NCBI GenBank assembly: GCA_910575005.1
Contig: CAJTCL010000004.1
Coordinates: 1-64,000 of the forward strand
Origin: Lachnospiraceae bacterium
GTDB lineage: Bacteria > Bacillota > Clostridia > Lachnospirales > Lachnospiraceae
DNA: 64,000 bases
Direction: 5' to 3'
Each line of letters starts with the position of its first letter. The first letter of the stretch is position 1. The position numbers and the translations under genes are program-made. Shown here in pieces: positions 23,101-33,626 of this stretch. Under the pieces are notes generated by a model. That model had not been told where the DNA came from. It saw only the letters and a list, made by a program, of their open reading frames with translations, and searched no databases.

Positions 23101-26100
23101 CCTGCTTCTGCGCCGCAAGGGTGGTTTCTTTTTTGTTCAGGACTCTCTTTTCCTTCCCGTCCTCCACGATTGTATCATATACCCGGCTGTCTTTCAGGTT
23201 CAGCGAATCCTCTAATATCTGGTAGGCGTTCCTGCGGCTCGTTCCGTAGGTCATATTCACAAGGGCATTTCCATAGTCCGCATTTTTGCCTTTTACGTTC
23301 CACTGCCCCGTCACGTCCGAAAACTGTATGCCCATTACTTTTTTATCAAACAGATGCTGCGGCGTTTCAAAAATATCACGCATGAAGTCCTCAAGGTATT
23401 CTGGCTTAACCCATGTTGCGCCGATACGCACCTCAATCTCCGATGCGTCAAGCTCCTTTGGCTGTACCTGCGTGAGCGCCTGCACGTTCACGTTAAATTC
23501 CGGGTGGTTCTCCGCATAAACTTTTGCTGTTTCCAGCTTATCCCTCACGTTTCCGCTCAGATACTCGTCCGCTGTTTCCCATTTGTCCGTTACGGGATTT
23601 TTAAAGATTACCCCCGCAAGTTCTTCCGTTATCTTATCAATCATCTTCCCGTAGGCTTCCCCGTCCGTATATTCCTTATCGTCCATGAGCAGGTCAGCCA
23701 TATAGTCAAGGTCAACTTTCGCTTTCTCCGACAAAGATACCGCAAGGGCTTCTGTCGGCGTGTCTACGCTCGTAACAGCTTCCGCTTTCTTGATCGTCCG
23801 CCTTGTGAACATATCTGCCTTGCCCTTAAACTTGCCTTCCTCGTCCGTCTTTTCAAGGGAGCATAACAGACAATAGCTGCTGTCCTGATTGAATGCCCGC
23901 TTGTTTGTCTGGGAATTGATAAGACCGTATTTCTTGGTAAAATCATCATACAGCCTGTTTAATTCTGCCTGCTTGTCTTTGATAACGCTGTCCGGGTATT
24001 CCTCAAGCTGCACATTGATTAACTCCTGCGTACAGTCCCGGATAGCCACCATGCCCTGAATCCTCTCAAGCATGGAATCTTTCATGTCTACGGGCTTCAT
24101 TATGGAATTTTCCCGGTAATAGACTTTGCCCTCCACAAGCGCATAGCTGTAATTCTTCACATCCGGGTCTGCCGGGATAGTCTGGTCAGCAAGGTCATCG
24201 GCAAGCTCGTCTATCTCCACTTCCTCGATTTCTCCCTCAATACGGCTCACCGCTTCCGCAAGCTGCTCTGCAAACGGTCTTGTGGTGTCGGGGCTGCAGG
24301 TGCTTTCCATGCCATAGGGACCGGAAACCATCTCCATTTTACCCACAATCATCTCCGGGTGTCCGGCAAAATAGCTGTTCATGGCAATTCCGTTCTCATC
24401 TTCCGAGAGGTGTACCCAGTCCGGCTCTATATCCATCACCCGGTCACGCTTTTTCAAGAATAAAATATCGGAAGTGACTTCCGTTCCCGCATTTTCCTTA
24501 AATGCGGTATTGGGCAGCCTGACCGCCCCCAAAAGCTCCGCCCTCTGTGCAAGGTATTTCCGCACTTCCGGGCTTTTCTTATCCATTGTACCCTTGCTTG
24601 TCACAAAGGCAACCACGCCGCCCGGACGCACTTTATCTAAGGTCTTGGCGAAAAAGTAATCATGTATCAGGAAATTGTTTTTATCATACTGCCTGTCAGA
24701 CACTTTATATTGTCCAAAAGGCACATTTCCTACCGCCACATCAAAAAAATCGTTCGGATAGTCTGTCTTTTCAAAACCGGAAATTTTGATATTTGCGGTT
24801 GGGTAAAGCTGTTTTGCGATGCGCCCGGTAATCCCGTCAAGTTCCACGCCGTACAGCCTGCTCTCCTGCATTTTTTCCGGCAGCATACCAAAGAAATTGC
24901 CGATGCCCATAGCAGGCTCTAATACATTCCCTTTTTCAAATCCCATGTTTTCCAATGCCTGATAGATGCTGCGGATAATAACCGGGCTTGTGTAATGGGC
25001 ATTTAAGGTACTCTCCCTTGCGGAAGCGTATTCCTGCTCTGACAAAAGGCTTTTTAATTCCTGATATTCCCCCGCCCATGCGCTTTTGCTCTCATCAAAG
25101 GCATCGGCAAGACCGCCCCACCCGACATACTGGCTTAAAATCTTCTGTTCCTCCGGTGTGACTGTGCGGTTTTCTCCCTCAATCTGTTCGAGGGTGCGGA
25201 TTGCTTCAATGTTCCTCCTGAATTTCTCTTTAGGCGAAAAACCTGTGTTCGCCTTCGCCGCATCAGCGCCGAAGGCATCATCTGTAATGCGGAAGTTGAC
25301 CGCATTGGATTTGTCAATCTGCGGCTCTGCCAGTTTTGCGGGGCTTTGTTTTTTCGGTTCAGACAGAGTATTTTCTGTTTCTTCTGCTAAAAGACGCTCA
25401 AAATTCTCCCTGCTTTCCGCCCGGAAGATTGGGTAAAACAGCTTCGGGTCACGAAGCTGCACCTCCCTGTCGGAAATGCCCTCAATAATAAACTCCGTTC
25501 CCTCAATAGTTACGGTATCGCCAATCTTATATTCCTGCTTTTCCTGTTCTGCTTTCTCCGGCTTATCAAAATGTAGTTTCTCAATAACCACATCATAGGG
25601 CAGGTTGTTTTTTTCTCCCGGATAGACCGCCGCTGTTTCCGTTGTGTAGCCCGTCTGTTCAGCTTCTTTTTCTTCCGGTGTAAACAGGTGTGCGTTCCGT
25701 TCATCCTGCCGCAGCAGCTTCGCAAAGTTCTCCCTGCTTTCCAAGCGGCGAGGGGGATTGAACAGGGAGCGATCCATAATCTCCACATTCCAATCGTCGG
25801 TTCTGACAATCTCATAGGGCTTATTGTCTATATATACGGTATTCCCAACCCGGTAATCCGGCTTTTCCGGTGTAGCTTCCTCCGGTTCATGCCCCTGTGC
25901 GAATATCTCTTTTACCTGCTCCTGTGTCAATTCTCCGTTTTCTAACTTTTCCAACAATTCCCGGCACTGTTCCGGCGTTCCCACAAAAAGCACATCACGG
26001 GGGATTGCCCTCCCATTTCCCTCATTCTCGTAAGCCTGTAAGAAAAAGCGGTCATTTATACTCTCGCTGCGGGGATTGGCTTCCATCTGGTAAAAATATT

Positions 26101-29100
26101 CCGGTTCTGTAGCTGACAGTTCTCCTTCTCTTTGGGAGAAATCTTTCCATACCCTCTCTGAAACAGCCCTGAAATAAGAAGATTCATCTTCCATAATCTC
26201 ATATTCAATCTCCTTCAATTCCTCAAGGCTTTCTGCATCTGCTATCTTTTCATGGTATTTAAAATACACTGCTTCCCGGCTGAGAATCCCCTCCAACCGT
26301 TCCAGTTCCGGCTCTGGCATACGCTCCCATATATCGTCCTTTTCTGTATGGATGGTAAAGCCTTCCCCGTCATCGTGGTATTGCAGGGTATATTGCAGGG
26401 AATCATGTTCCCCACGAATGTCACACTCAAAATCATAGACGGTAGTCCGGGAACCAGCAGAATATTCCCTGTTAATCAATACCAGATTCTGTATATCGTC
26501 TGCGGTCAGCGGCTTCTCTGCACTGTCTTTTTGCACTCCTGCCTTTGCCTGTTCCACATACGCCCACTCTGCCGCTTCCTGCCTGTCGGTTTCCTTTTCC
26601 ACCTGTTCAAGATATTCCCCTGCTTTTTCTCTTGTTGCAAATGTGTGTACTGTTCCGTCACTGTCACGGTAATACTCATCACGAATATCATCCCAAATGG
26701 CAAAATCTTCCCCTGGCGCAAAAGCATCACTTGTTTCTGTTACGGAAAATCTTTTGTATGATTCAACCTCGTTTTCCTTTGCAACCTGTTCCGCAAAGGC
26801 AAGCATGGCATCCACTTCTTTGTCCGCTTCGCCATTCTCCAACTTTTCACGGACTGCGGCGGCATTAATATCCGGGAAATCATCACTGCCCTTTCCTGAC
26901 CTCTGGACATCATGTCCAGAAGTTTCCCCCTGTGCCTGCTCCCTTTTGTATTCGCTCTGTTTCTGCATGGAGCTGAACACCATCTCATCATATCCGATCA
27001 CATCAATCAGGTCTATATGGCTGTCTATGTATTCCTGCGCCAGTCCACGGTTGATAAAGAATCGGTTATGCTCCGGGTAAGGCACAAGAAGCCCGTCCTC
27101 CCCAGGTGTCACAAGGCGGTAGCGCACTCCCTCCCTGCCATCGGCATATTGGTGTGTATAAAAACCTATTTCCGGCTCTGAATAATCCTCCGATGATTCC
27201 AGTGCAACCGTAATCTTTTCCACTTTCTCTGCATGATCAGCGGCAAATTCTTTTGCGTAATCCTCCCCGTCCTCTTTTGCCCCGTCCAGTGTTTCCGAAA
27301 CAGAAAGGGGGCTTGCGTCTGTATGGTGGGTATTATATAAGGCATACCCCTCCGTTTCCTTGTCAATCCATAAAAATCCCCCGTCAGGCAGCTTCGCCGC
27401 CCACTCCGTAGGCTGACCATTATCATCGTCCATATCATGTACGATATGCCAGTCCAGTTCCCCCTCGGAAACATCTGAAATATCATAATTGTTCTGCTCC
27501 TCCGCCTGCTTTTCTTCTGCCCGTATCGTAAGTTCTTTCTCAATCTCAATATATCTTCTTGCCTGATTGACAAAGCCATTCAGGACAGCAGGGTGCGAAG
27601 CGGCAACTATATCCCGGTTTTCATACATGGCATAAGGCTCAATAGACTTTGCCCACTCCTTATTTTCCGGGGAAATCCTGTCCTCCTGCCTGCGGTGCAT
27701 AATAGTGTTTGCAAGCACATAACTGACACGTTCGATACCGTATTCCTTTATGACACCCTCTGCTGTTCCTTTGGGCAGGCGGTATCCGTCAAAGTTTTCA
27801 GCGATTACCCGGTCTATGGCATCTTTGCAGGCAACTTTTGTGTCACGCTCCATTTTCGCCTGCGCTTTTTCAAGTTCTTTCTGTGCCTGTTCTTCTTTAT
27901 ATACTGCAAATGCTTCTTTTCCTTTCGGGGATAAATACTTATCTTCCTGAACGAGCTTGCGGATACGCTTTTCCACCACTTTCCAAGACAAAAGCACATC
28001 TGCGTAAGGCTCTGAAATATTGCCTTTCCTCAATCTGATGCCTTTAAAATCGTGATCCTCCCAACTGTGGTCACTCCCGGCAAGGGCATGGGAGCTGCCG
28101 CCTGTGCCATATTCTTTTTTCAGGAAATCAGCGGCTTCTTTGCTGTCATGCCCCTCCATGAAATAGTCATAGATACGGAATGAACCATGATGATAACCGC
28201 TCCCGCTTCCGAGCCTGTGGTCTATCTCGTCCTGCGTGATAAAATCTTCTTTTCTGACTTCCACGCTGTCAGATACCGGAAACGTCTTTTTTTCCAGAAG
28301 AAGGTTGTCAAGCTCCGCCCTTAATTCCTCATTTGACATGACAAAACGGACACGCATTTTTTTCTCGCCGCTTTCAAGCTGCGCTAACGCCTTATCCATG
28401 TGGGAAGCAGCCAGATCAACGCCCTCCGGCGTTGACAACAGTTCTATCAATCCCGCATGGGAATCCGGATAATTATTCGCCTTTAATTCCAGTTCTTCCG
28501 GCATCTCCCCAATACCGTCACGGAAAAAGAAATACAGGCGGTCAGCGATGCGCCCCCGCTCCACTTCATCCACAAGGTAGGCTTCGTTTGCGCCCATATA
28601 AGCGCCGCTCTCTACCTGAGAACGTATCTGCTGTTCTATCTCCTGCCAGCCCATTGTAAACTTTGGACGTTCAAGGGCAGATGTGCCATAGCCGACTGTC
28701 ATTCCCTGACCGTCAAACCATACCGCTACCTGCTTTCCGTCAAACTCGAAGCCCTTTCCGGTGGTTTTGTATTCCCTTTTGAGAAATTCTGCCATTTCCT
28801 CCGGTGTTTTGCCCTGCTGGTACTTGGCGTAAATGCGCTTGCGGCTGTTATCCCTGCCACCCCCGCTCCGCAGGATTGCGTCAAGCTGTTCTTTTGGCAA
28901 AGTTTCCTTTTTCGGTTCGGGGCTTGCCTTTTCTGGCTGGACACTGCCCTGCTCCGCCTCTTTCATGGCGATGCTACCCACCTGCTCCGCAAACATGGAG
29001 AACAGGTCAAGCTGCTGGTACATTCCATTTGTGTCAATCTGTTCCGCCTTTTCTCCCGGAAGCAGATATACCCCGTCCTCCATATAGGAATTTACCCAAT

Positions 29101-30775
29101 ACCTCGCATCTTCCCATGATATGGTGGTTTCATTCTCCATTCCCGGCTTCCCGCTCATGTTGATGTGAAGCCCTTCCTCGTTGGCGTGGAATCCTATGGG
29201 AGTTCCCGCCACACTAAAACCGTAATATGTGCCGAAATGGAAACAGTTTTTAAAATATTCCGTTTGCAGCCTTGTATCCTGCTCCATCGCAAAATAGCCC
29301 GCAATCTCCGGTCTTTTATGGATAAGGAAATGGTCAGAGCATAAAACCCCTTTCTGAATCTCCATCGCCTTTTCTGCAAAAGAAAGGTTATCCGAAAAAG
29401 AGCCGGATAATGAATCTTCTCCATTATCCGGCTCTCCCATTTCCATATTCGTTTGTGCTTCGCCGCTTACAGGCTGTAAACCAGCTCCGTCAGCACGATT
29501 TCCTCCGCCGAGTGTTTGATGTTGTTCATCATCTGCACCCACTTCATCTGATCGGACGCTTTCAGTTCCTCGTCCACTCCCTCTGCTTTCGCCATCTGCT
29601 CCATCAGAACGTCCAACCTCCGCTCTGCCTGCTTCTGTATCTCCAGACAATGTGCTTTCAGGCTTCCCTCCAGAAGCATCCCGCTGTAAATCCCTCTCCG
29701 GTGTTCCTTCAGATAGTTCCTCCGCATCAGCCCGTACTTGGTCAGCGCTTCCTCCGGCTCGCTGTTGGGTGTCAGATTGGGTATCAGATAATCCCCGTTC
29801 TTCTCGTATGTCAGTTCCATGTGCAGTTCCCTCCGTTTCTATGTGATTGGTGTCTGTTTCCGGTTGTGGTTCGTTTTCGCTTTCACGCTTTAAAGCATTA
29901 TAGCGTGGATCAGGGGCATTTGCAAGCATTTTCTCGGCATTTTTTTCAGGTCTTTCAGGCTGTACCCCGTTTGCCTTTTCCTGCGCCTTATTCCGGGCAG
30001 TCTGGCGGTCATAAGCCGCAACCGTCCTCCCGATTTCCATAAGAATCGGCTTGCACATATCCGTTGTGGCGTTTCCGATTACGGACAACACTTTTGTGGT
30101 GTTAAACTCACTGATATAGCTAAAATCAAGCTCATCTTTCCAGTAATCCATATCAGCGCCGCAGCGTGACAAAAGAGTGTAGGCGATGCTTGCGGAGAGC
30201 GTGTCACGCAGCCTTACCCCTACATTCAATTCATCCAGTTCCTCTAAAAAGCTGTCCTCTTTCGCATAAGACAATTCCGGCAGGATTTCCATGTAATAAT
30301 CTTCCGCAATCCCTCTGGCAATCTCCATGAGCCTGCCCTCAAAAGTATTCTGTTTATCCGTTGCCCCGTATGTCTTTTCAAGCTGTGCAAGCACCGCTTC
30401 CTTGTGTTCTTCCCGAAGTTCCCACAGGTACGGGTCTTTGCCGATCCGCCTCGCCTTATGTACGTCTGATACGTCAAAGACATATTTCAGTCTTGGGCGC
30501 TCACTCTCCCGGTCTAAAAGCGCAATCCCCTTTGCCCCTCTGTTTACCCAACAGAACATTTTTTCATTCCATATCTCCATTGTGGCGCAGGCATTGGCGT
30601 CCGGTCTTTGGGCATAGATAAGCATCTGATCCTCAAAGGCATATTTATACAGCCTTGCGGCTGTGTTCAGGTATTTCGCCCATTCCTCCCCGTTCTTCGT
30701 TACCTGCTTTGCGGTTTCCCCTGCAAGCATGGAGATTTCATGGTATTTCTTTGAAACATAATATTGTTCAGCCAT
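20180..30775 (-). CDS. 3531-residue SNF2-type helicase / N6-adenine methylase-like protein
   Basis: One of the longest genes in such elements (relatives are often 2000-2900 residues). Order: conserved N-terminal domain (about 1-290); disordered linker (about 290-460) that also encodes tnpV in another frame; two similar domains around 640-770 and 860-980 (each with a [19 protein letters not shown] segment); duplicated small domains near 1643 ([17 protein letters not shown]) and 1752 ([18 protein letters not shown]); methylase domain with motif [12 protein letters not shown] near 1957 and [10 protein letters not shown] near 2018, where NPPY is replaced by NVPF; SF2/SNF2 helicase with GAGKTFE near 2635, VDESHYYKN near 2797, [10 protein letters not shown] near 2853 and [11 protein letters not shown] near 3125; coiled coil to the end. 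Two TSGHDVQ palindromes (near 1288 and 3437). Probably acts on transferred DNA. AAGGAGGG precedes the ATG. Confidence 0.9.
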   Translation of the reverse strand: MAEQYYVSKKYHEISMLAGETAKQVTKNGEEWAKYLNTAARLYKYAFEDQMLIYAQRPDANACATMEIWNEKMFCWVNRGAKGIALLDRESERPRLKYVFDVSDVHKARRIGKDPYLWELREEHKEAVLAQLEKTYGATDKQNTFEGRLMEIARGIAEDYYMEILPELSYAKEDSFLEELDELNVGVRLRDTLSASIAYTLLSRCGADMDYWKDELDFSYISEFNTTKVLSVIGNATTDMCKPILMEIGRTVAAYDRQTARNKAQEKANGVQPERPEKNAEKMLANAPDPRYNALKRESENEPQPETDTNHIETEGTAHGTDIREERGLSDTQSDTQQRAGGSADQVRADAEELSEGTPERDLQRDASGGKPESTLSGDTEAGRAEVGRSDGADGESRGSGRGTESVRSDEVGADDEQHQTLGGGNRADGAGLQPVSGEAQTNMEMGEPDNGEDSLSGSFSDNLSFAEKAMEIQKGVLCSDHFLIHKRPEIAGYFAMEQDTRLQTEYFKNCFHFGTYYGFSVAGTPIGFHANEEGLHINMSGKPGMENETTISWEDARYWVNSYMEDGVYLLPGEKAEQIDTNGMYQQLDLFSMFAEQVGSIAMKEAEQGSVQPEKASPEPKKETLPKEQLDAILRSGGGRDNSRKRIYAKYQQGKTPEEMAEFLKREYKTTGKGFEFDGKQVAVWFDGQGMTVGYGTSALERPKFTMGWQEIEQQIRSQVESGAYMGANEAYLVDEVERGRIADRLYFFFRDGIGEMPEELELKANNYPDSHAGLIELLSTPEGVDLAASHMDKALAQLESGEKKMRVRFVMSNEELRAELDNLLLEKKTFPVSDSVEVRKEDFITQDEIDHRLGSGSGYHHGSFRIYDYFMEGHDSKEAADFLKKEYGTGGSSHALAGSDHSWEDHDFKGIRLRKGNISEPYADVLLSWKVVEKRIRKLVQEDKYLSPKGKEAFAVYKEEQAQKELEKAQAKMERDTKVACKDAIDRVIAENFDGYRLPKGTAEGVIKEYGIERVSYVLANTIMHRRQEDRISPENKEWAKSIEPYAMYENRDIVAASHPAVLNGFVNQARRYIEIEKELTIRAEEKQAEEQNNYDISDVSEGELDWHIVHDMDDDNGQPTEWAAKLPDGGFLWIDKETEGYALYNTHHTDASPLSVSETLDGAKEDGEDYAKEFAADHAEKVEKITVALESSEDYSEPEIGFYTHQYADGREGVRYRLVTPGEDGLLVPYPEHNRFFINRGLAQEYIDSHIDLIDVIGYDEMVFSSMQKQSEYKREQAQGETSGHDVQRSGKGSDDFPDINAAAVREKLENGEADKEVDAMLAFAEQVAKENEVESYKRFSVTETSDAFAPGEDFAIWDDIRDEYYRDSDGTVHTFATREKAGEYLEQVEKETDRQEAAEWAYVEQAKAGVQKDSAEKPLTADDIQNLVLINREYSAGSRTTVYDFECDIRGEHDSLQYTLQYHDDGEGFTIHTEKDDIWERMPEPELERLEGILSREAVYFKYHEKIADAESLEELKEIEYEIMEDESSYFRAVSERVWKDFSQREGELSATEPEYFYQMEANPRSESINDRFFLQAYENEGNGRAIPRDVLFVGTPEQCRELLEKLENGELTQEQVKEIFAQGHEPEEATPEKPDYRVGNTVYIDNKPYEIVRTDDWNVEIMDRSLFNPPRRLESRENFAKLLRQDERNAHLFTPEEKEAEQTGYTTETAAVYPGEKNNLPYDVVIEKLHFDKPEKAEQEKQEYKIGDTVTIEGTEFIIEGISDREVQLRDPKLFYPIFRAESRENFERLLAEETENTLSEPKKQSPAKLAEPQIDKSNAVNFRITDDAFGADAAKANTGFSPKEKFRRNIEAIRTLEQIEGENRTVTPEEQKILSQYVGWGGLADAFDESKSAWAGEYQELKSLLSEQEYASARESTLNAHYTSPVIIRSIYQALENMGFEKGNVLEPAMGIGNFFGMLPEKMQESRLYGVELDGITGRIAKQLYPTANIKISGFEKTDYPNDFFDVAVGNVPFGQYKVSDRQYDKNNFLIHDYFFAKTLDKVRPGGVVAFVTSKGTMDKKSPEVRKYLAQRAELLGAVRLPNTAFKENAGTEVTSDILFLKKRDRVMDIEPDWVHLSEDENGIAMNSYFAGHPEMIVGKMEMVSGPYGMESTCSPDTTRPFAEQLAEAVSRIEGEIEEVEIDELADDLADQTIPADPDVKNYSYALVEGKVYYRENSIMKPVDMKDSMLERIQGMVAIRDCTQELINVQLEEYPDSVIKDKQAELNRLYDDFTKKYGLINSQTNKRAFNQDSSYCLLCSLEKTDEEGKFKGKADMFTRRTIKKAEAVTSVDTPTEALAVSLSEKAKVDLDYMADLLMDDKEYTDGEAYGKMIDKITEELAGVIFKNPVTDKWETADEYLSGNVRDKLETAKVYAENHPEFNVNVQALTQVQPKELDASEIEVRIGATWVKPEYLEDFMRDIFETPQHLFDKKVMGIQFSDVTGQWNVKGKNADYGNALVNMTYGTSRRNAYQILEDSLNLKDSRVYDTIVEDGKEKRVLNKKETTLAAQKQETIREAFKDWIFREPERRQDLVAKYNKLFNSTRPREYDGAHLKFPGMTPDITLKPHQKNAVAHVLYGDNTLLAHCVGAGKTFEMTAAAMESRRLGLCQKSLFVVPNHLTEQWASDFLRLYPGANILAATKKDFEPANRKKFCSRIATGDYDAVIIGHSQFEKIPLSMERQQAMIERQISEIELAIQQAKEDNGERYTIKQMEKTKKSLFTRLDKLNDTSRKDSVVTFEQLGVDRLFVDESHYYKNLFLYTKMRNVAGIAQSEAQKSSDMFAKCQYLDEITGGKGVTFATGTPISNSMTELYTNMRYLQYGTLQKLGLGHFDSWASSFGETQTAIELAPEGTGYRAKTRFAKFFNLPELISLFKESADIQTPDMLKLPVPEAEYENVVLKPSEYQQNMVSSLADRAEAVRNRLVEPYQDNMLKITSDGRKLALDQRLINDMLPDNEDSKAVMCVNKAFEIWEQTKEQKSAQLIFCDLSTPKNDGTFNVYEDIKNKLAEKGVPENEIAFIHSANTDTRKAELFGKVRSGQVRFLLGSTQKMGAGTNVQDRLIALHHLDVPWRPSDIEQQEGRILRQGNENEKVKIFRYVTEGTFDSYSWQVIENKQKFISQIMTSKSPVRSCEDVDEAALTYAEVKALATGNPYIKEKMDLDIQVSKLKLMKANHTSQKYRLEDNIAKHYPQQIAILKERIGGMEADIQRAKTNLPADKEQFVMKVGDKTYTDRKEAGTALIEMCKEMKTVNVPATVGEYAGFKMSVSFDSLNHKFVMNLKGQLSHNLEVGSDPLGNLARINHALESMPKQLSEAKTKLETVERQLETAKAEVNKPFAQEAELAEKLERLSALNALLNMDEKGDNALGMDDSPDMDNAGEEEKDGQDTSGHDVQKLNQEEPAIEKSETVETAADTPIPYPVENARHNYTVDNGNPQGLKFVAAMGDKPAQRTSLKEKLEAFKRKVAGGDMEKTMPKKEKDKEETL
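20453..20475. repeat. 23-bp dispersed palindrome, in helicase-methylase gene (3' copy)
   Basis: Perfect arms around one base. Read as [12 protein letters not shown] in a disordered stretch near residue 3437. Confidence 0.85.
26900..26922. repeat. 23-bp dispersed palindrome, in helicase-methylase gene (middle copy)
   Basis: One mismatch in the left arm (CCTCTGGACAT). Read as [12 protein letters not shown] near residue 1288, between domains. Confidence 0.85.
29467..29820 (-). CDS. tnpV: TnpV-like protein nested in another frame of the helicase gene
   Basis: A 117-residue protein beginning [20 protein letters not shown], with [29 protein letters not shown] and [17 protein letters not shown]. 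This is the pattern of the TnpV family named from Tn4451-type elements, small transposon proteins of unknown role. It is wholly inside the 20180-30775 gene on the same strand in a different frame, across its low-complexity linker (residues 319-436). It has its own ribosome binding site, GGAGGGAACTGCACATG (spacing 8), embedded in the larger gene. Both frames are open over 354 nt. The conserved family pattern plus the ribosome binding site make it a true overlapping gene rather than a chance frame; expression itself is not shown. Confidence 0.75.
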   Translation of the reverse strand: MELTYEKNGDYLIPNLTPNSEPEEALTKYGLMRRNYLKEHRRGIYSGMLLEGSLKAHCLEIQKQAERRLDVLMEQMAKAEGVDEELKASDQMKWVQMMNNIKHSAEEIVLTELVYSL

Positions 30776-30786
30776 TCATGCCCTCC

Positions 30787-31137
30787 TTAATCATAAAACC
30801 CGTTTTCCTCTATGCCCTTTTCCAGAATGGACGCTATCAGAGCGTCAAGCTCCACCCCGTTAATCTCGCTGACTACAATCAGCTTCGCAAGGGTGTCTTT
30901 TTCCACAGGAACCGCATAATGCTCCTTGTCAGGACACAGATTACGCACACAGACATCAAGTGCATCCGCAATTTTACAGAGGGTAGCCATATCTGGCTCC
31001 CGTATGCCTGCCATAATGTCAAGCAGCGTGTTTTCATGGACGCCGGACAGCGCCGCCAGTCCCGGTATGCTCATCTCCATCTCTTTCATCGTGTGCAGTA
31101 TCTTATCCCCTGTGCTTAAAATTTCCATTCCTATCAT
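30787..31137 (-). CDS. Xre-like HTH regulator
   Basis: A 116-residue protein with an HTH_3/Xre domain in the first half (DKILHTMKEMEMSIPGLAALSG then HENTLLDIMAGIREPDMATL). The C-terminal half (VEKDTLAKLIVVSEINGVELDALI) is a short helical segment. The ATG at 31137 is preferred, with AGGAGGG about 9 nt upstream; a longer frame starts inside the preceding gene. It sits 12 nt upstream of the giant helicase gene and directly after the small gene ending at 31151, so it belongs to the same operon and could tune expression of the giant. Its target is unknown. Confidence 0.78.
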   Translation of the reverse strand: MIGMEILSTGDKILHTMKEMEMSIPGLAALSGVHENTLLDIMAGIREPDMATLCKIADALDVCVRNLCPDKEHYAVPVEKDTLAKLIVVSEINGVELDALIASILEKGIEENGFYD

Positions 31138-31150
31138 CGTTCCTGCCCTC

Positions 31151-31432
31151 CTATTCTGCCTTGTTCCCAAAGGAAAAGGCGGTAGTTTCTTTCGCTTTTA
31201 CAGCGGTAAACTTTGCCTTTACTTCCGCAACCTTTGATTCCAGAACCGAGAACATCGCCTCCACCTGCTCCGGCGTGTAGTCATAGGCGGAACGGTTGGC
31301 AAGGTTCTCAAGCCTGCCGATAGCGTAGGTAGCTTTGTTGATGCGGTACTCCCCAAGACGGACAAATTTCTCCGCTTTGGTTTCCTCTGTCTTTGCTGTG
31401 TTTTCTGTTACGTTTTCCATCGCTTCACTCAT
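31151..31432 (-). CDS. Small conserved-looking ICE protein, function unknown
   Basis: A 93-residue soluble protein starting MSEAMENVTENTAKTEETKA. I do not recognise a named domain. The middle (FVRLGEYRINKATYAIGRLENLANRSAY) is basic and helical, followed by an acidic-basic coiled segment (YTPEQVEAMFSVLESKVAEVKAKF). The ATG at 31432 is used because the in-frame ATG at 31447 forms part of its Shine-Dalgarno (GGAGGACTTTATA). It lies between topB and the Xre-like gene in the backbone operon. Proteins of this size and place are common in related elements. Confidence 0.7.
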   Translation of the reverse strand: MSEAMENVTENTAKTEETKAEKFVRLGEYRINKATYAIGRLENLANRSAYDYTPEQVEAMFSVLESKVAEVKAKFTAVKAKETTAFSFGNKAE

Positions 31433-31508
31433 TATAAAGTCCTCCATTTTTTATAGATTTAAGGGCATACAGACAATCCCGTATGCCCCATGCAAAAAAT
31501 ATTTTCTG

Positions 31509-33626
31509 TTACTTTTTCTTTTTGGGAAATTCCAGCTTTATCTTATACTGTGAGCCTTTTACTTCCTTTCCGTCTTTGGTGTAGGAATAATCTTCCACGC
31601 CCTCCGGGATAAGGTACGCATCATAGCTGCCCTTTTTGCCTTTCAAGCCTTTTACAAGCGTCTTTTTCCCGTCCAGCAGGCTTTTTATCTGGCTGTCGGT
31701 AAGCGCTGCGCCCATAACCTTTGACACGTTCATGCCGCACTTATTTTTGCAGTAAGCGCCGAATTTCCCTTTTACCACATCGCCGCCGCACTTCGGGCAT
31801 TTTCCATAAACTTCCGCATTTCCGTTTCCAAACATGGATTTCTGTTCCTCACTGATGCAGTGGTAAGTCTGGACAAGACCGTTTACCAGATCGGCAATCC
31901 CCTCCATAAATGCCTGCATGGGATATTCGCCTTTTGCGACCAGTGTCAGGGCATTTTCCCATTCGGCGGTAAGGTGCGGAGATTTTACCACATCAGGAAG
32001 GACGGTAATGAGCTTTACTCCGTCCTCTGTCGGTATCAATCTGCAAACTGAACTCCGTTCAGTTTTCTCACGCTTCACAAACCCATCCCGGACTAACTTT
32101 TCAATGATGTCAGCCCTTGTTGCAGGTGTGCCAAGCCCTTTCCGCTCTACATCATCGCCCATGTCCTCCGCCCCGGCACGTTCCATTGCGGATAATAATA
32201 AATCTTCTGTAAAACGCTTCGGCGGGGAAGTAAAATGCTCCGTTACCTTTGTCTGTACTCCCTCAAATGACATTCCCTCCGAAAGTTCCGGCAGCTTCCT
32301 GTCCTCGTTTTCCCCCTCTGCCTTGTCTGTCTTATAAGAACGCTTCAAAGCGGCTTCAAAGTCCTTCCAGCCGTTCTGCAGCACAGATTTTCCGGAAACC
32401 GTAAAAACAGTGTCATTACAGCCAAATTCTGCTTTGACGGTTTCATACTCATGCTTTTCCCCGGCAGCGCAGAGCAGGCGGTTCGCCGCAAGGGAAAGTA
32501 TCTTCATCTCACCCTCCGGCACAGCGGAAAGGTCAGCCTTTGCAATCTCCATAGTAGGGATAATTGCGTGGTGGTCTGTGACCTTTCTGCTGTCCATTAC
32601 CCTTTTTATGTCCAGCTCTGCCCCGGACGGTTCTTCAAAGAGAATGGCTTTGTAGACAGCGCCAATCACGCCCCTTGCGGTATCTTCCATATCGTCCGAT
32701 AAATACTGGCTGTCCGTCCGGGGATATGTAACCAGCTTTTTCTCATAAAGGCTCTGGGTGTATTCTAAGGTCTGCTTTGCGGTAAAACCAAATAAGCGGT
32801 TCGCATCCCTCTGCAACGTGGTAAGGTCATAGAGCTTCGGCGGCTGGAGGGATTTCTTCTCCTTTGTGACCGAGATAACCGAAGCGGCTCTGCTTTCACA
32901 GGCTGCAGCAATACGTTCCGCCTGCGCCTTGTCCTCTATCCGCTCCGTTGCCGCATCCACCCCGTCCATGAGGATATGTGCCACATAATACTTCTCTTTC
33001 TTAAAACTCCTGATTTTTTCCTCCCGCTCTACAAGCATGGCAAGCGTCGGTGTCTGCACCCTGCCGACCTTTAACACCTTGCCGCCGTACAGAACCGTAA
33101 AAAGCCTTGTACCGTTCAAGCCTACAAGCCAGTCCGCCCTCTGCCTGCATAAAGCGGATTCATACAGACCGTCATAATCGCTCCCCGGCTTCAGGTTCGC
33201 AAATCCCTCCCGGATTGCGCTTTCTTCCATTGAGGAAATCCAGAGCCGCTTTATGGGCTTGCTGCACCCTGCCTGATGATACACAAGGCGGAAGATCAGT
33301 TCCCCCTCCCGCCCTGCGTCGGTGGCGCATACAACGCTGTCCACCCTTGTATCGTGCATCAGCCCTTTTAATACTTTATACTGTGCCGCTGTATCTCCCT
33401 TAACCTCTGTCTGCCATTCCTCCGGTATCATGGGCAAGCCCTCGTAATCCCACTTTTTCCATGCCTCCGAATAGGCTTCCGGCTTCGCAAGCTCCACCAG
33501 ATGCCCGATGCACCATGAAACAATATACCCGTTCCCCTCCATGTACCCGTCTTTTCTTTCATTTGCCCCGATTACATGGGCAACCGACTGTGCCACACTC
33601 GGCTTTTCCGTTATCACAAGCTGCAT
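31509..33626 (-). CDS. topB: DNA topoisomerase III
   Basis: Type IA topoisomerase of 705 residues, plasmid/ICE-type. The TOPRIM domain at the N-terminus has ITEKPSVAQ and the acidic DAGREGELIF near residue 103; the active tyrosine is in LVTYPRTDSQYL near residue 300, followed by DHHAIIPT. A C-terminal zinc motif (CPKCGGDVVKGKFGAYCKNKCG) and a short TopoIII-associated segment end the protein. Conjugative elements of this family carry their own TopB, presumably to relax or decatenate DNA during transfer and replication. The stop codon of the upstream gene overlaps its ATG by one base (TAATG), so they are coupled. Confidence 0.95.
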   Translation of the reverse strand: MQLVITEKPSVAQSVAHVIGANERKDGYMEGNGYIVSWCIGHLVELAKPEAYSEAWKKWDYEGLPMIPEEWQTEVKGDTAAQYKVLKGLMHDTRVDSVVCATDAGREGELIFRLVYHQAGCSKPIKRLWISSMEESAIREGFANLKPGSDYDGLYESALCRQRADWLVGLNGTRLFTVLYGGKVLKVGRVQTPTLAMLVEREEKIRSFKKEKYYVAHILMDGVDAATERIEDKAQAERIAAACESRAASVISVTKEKKSLQPPKLYDLTTLQRDANRLFGFTAKQTLEYTQSLYEKKLVTYPRTDSQYLSDDMEDTARGVIGAVYKAILFEEPSGAELDIKRVMDSRKVTDHHAIIPTMEIAKADLSAVPEGEMKILSLAANRLLCAAGEKHEYETVKAEFGCNDTVFTVSGKSVLQNGWKDFEAALKRSYKTDKAEGENEDRKLPELSEGMSFEGVQTKVTEHFTSPPKRFTEDLLLSAMERAGAEDMGDDVERKGLGTPATRADIIEKLVRDGFVKREKTERSSVCRLIPTEDGVKLITVLPDVVKSPHLTAEWENALTLVAKGEYPMQAFMEGIADLVNGLVQTYHCISEEQKSMFGNGNAEVYGKCPKCGGDVVKGKFGAYCKNKCGMNVSKVMGAALTDSQIKSLLDGKKTLVKGLKGKKGSYDAYLIPEGVEDYSYTKDGKEVKGSQYKIKLEFPKKKK

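Noticed and set aside
22716-23225. Plus-strand open frame of 169 codons inside the giant helicase gene
   Set aside because: Antisense shadow of a well-supported domain region; no ribosome binding site and no recognisable protein.
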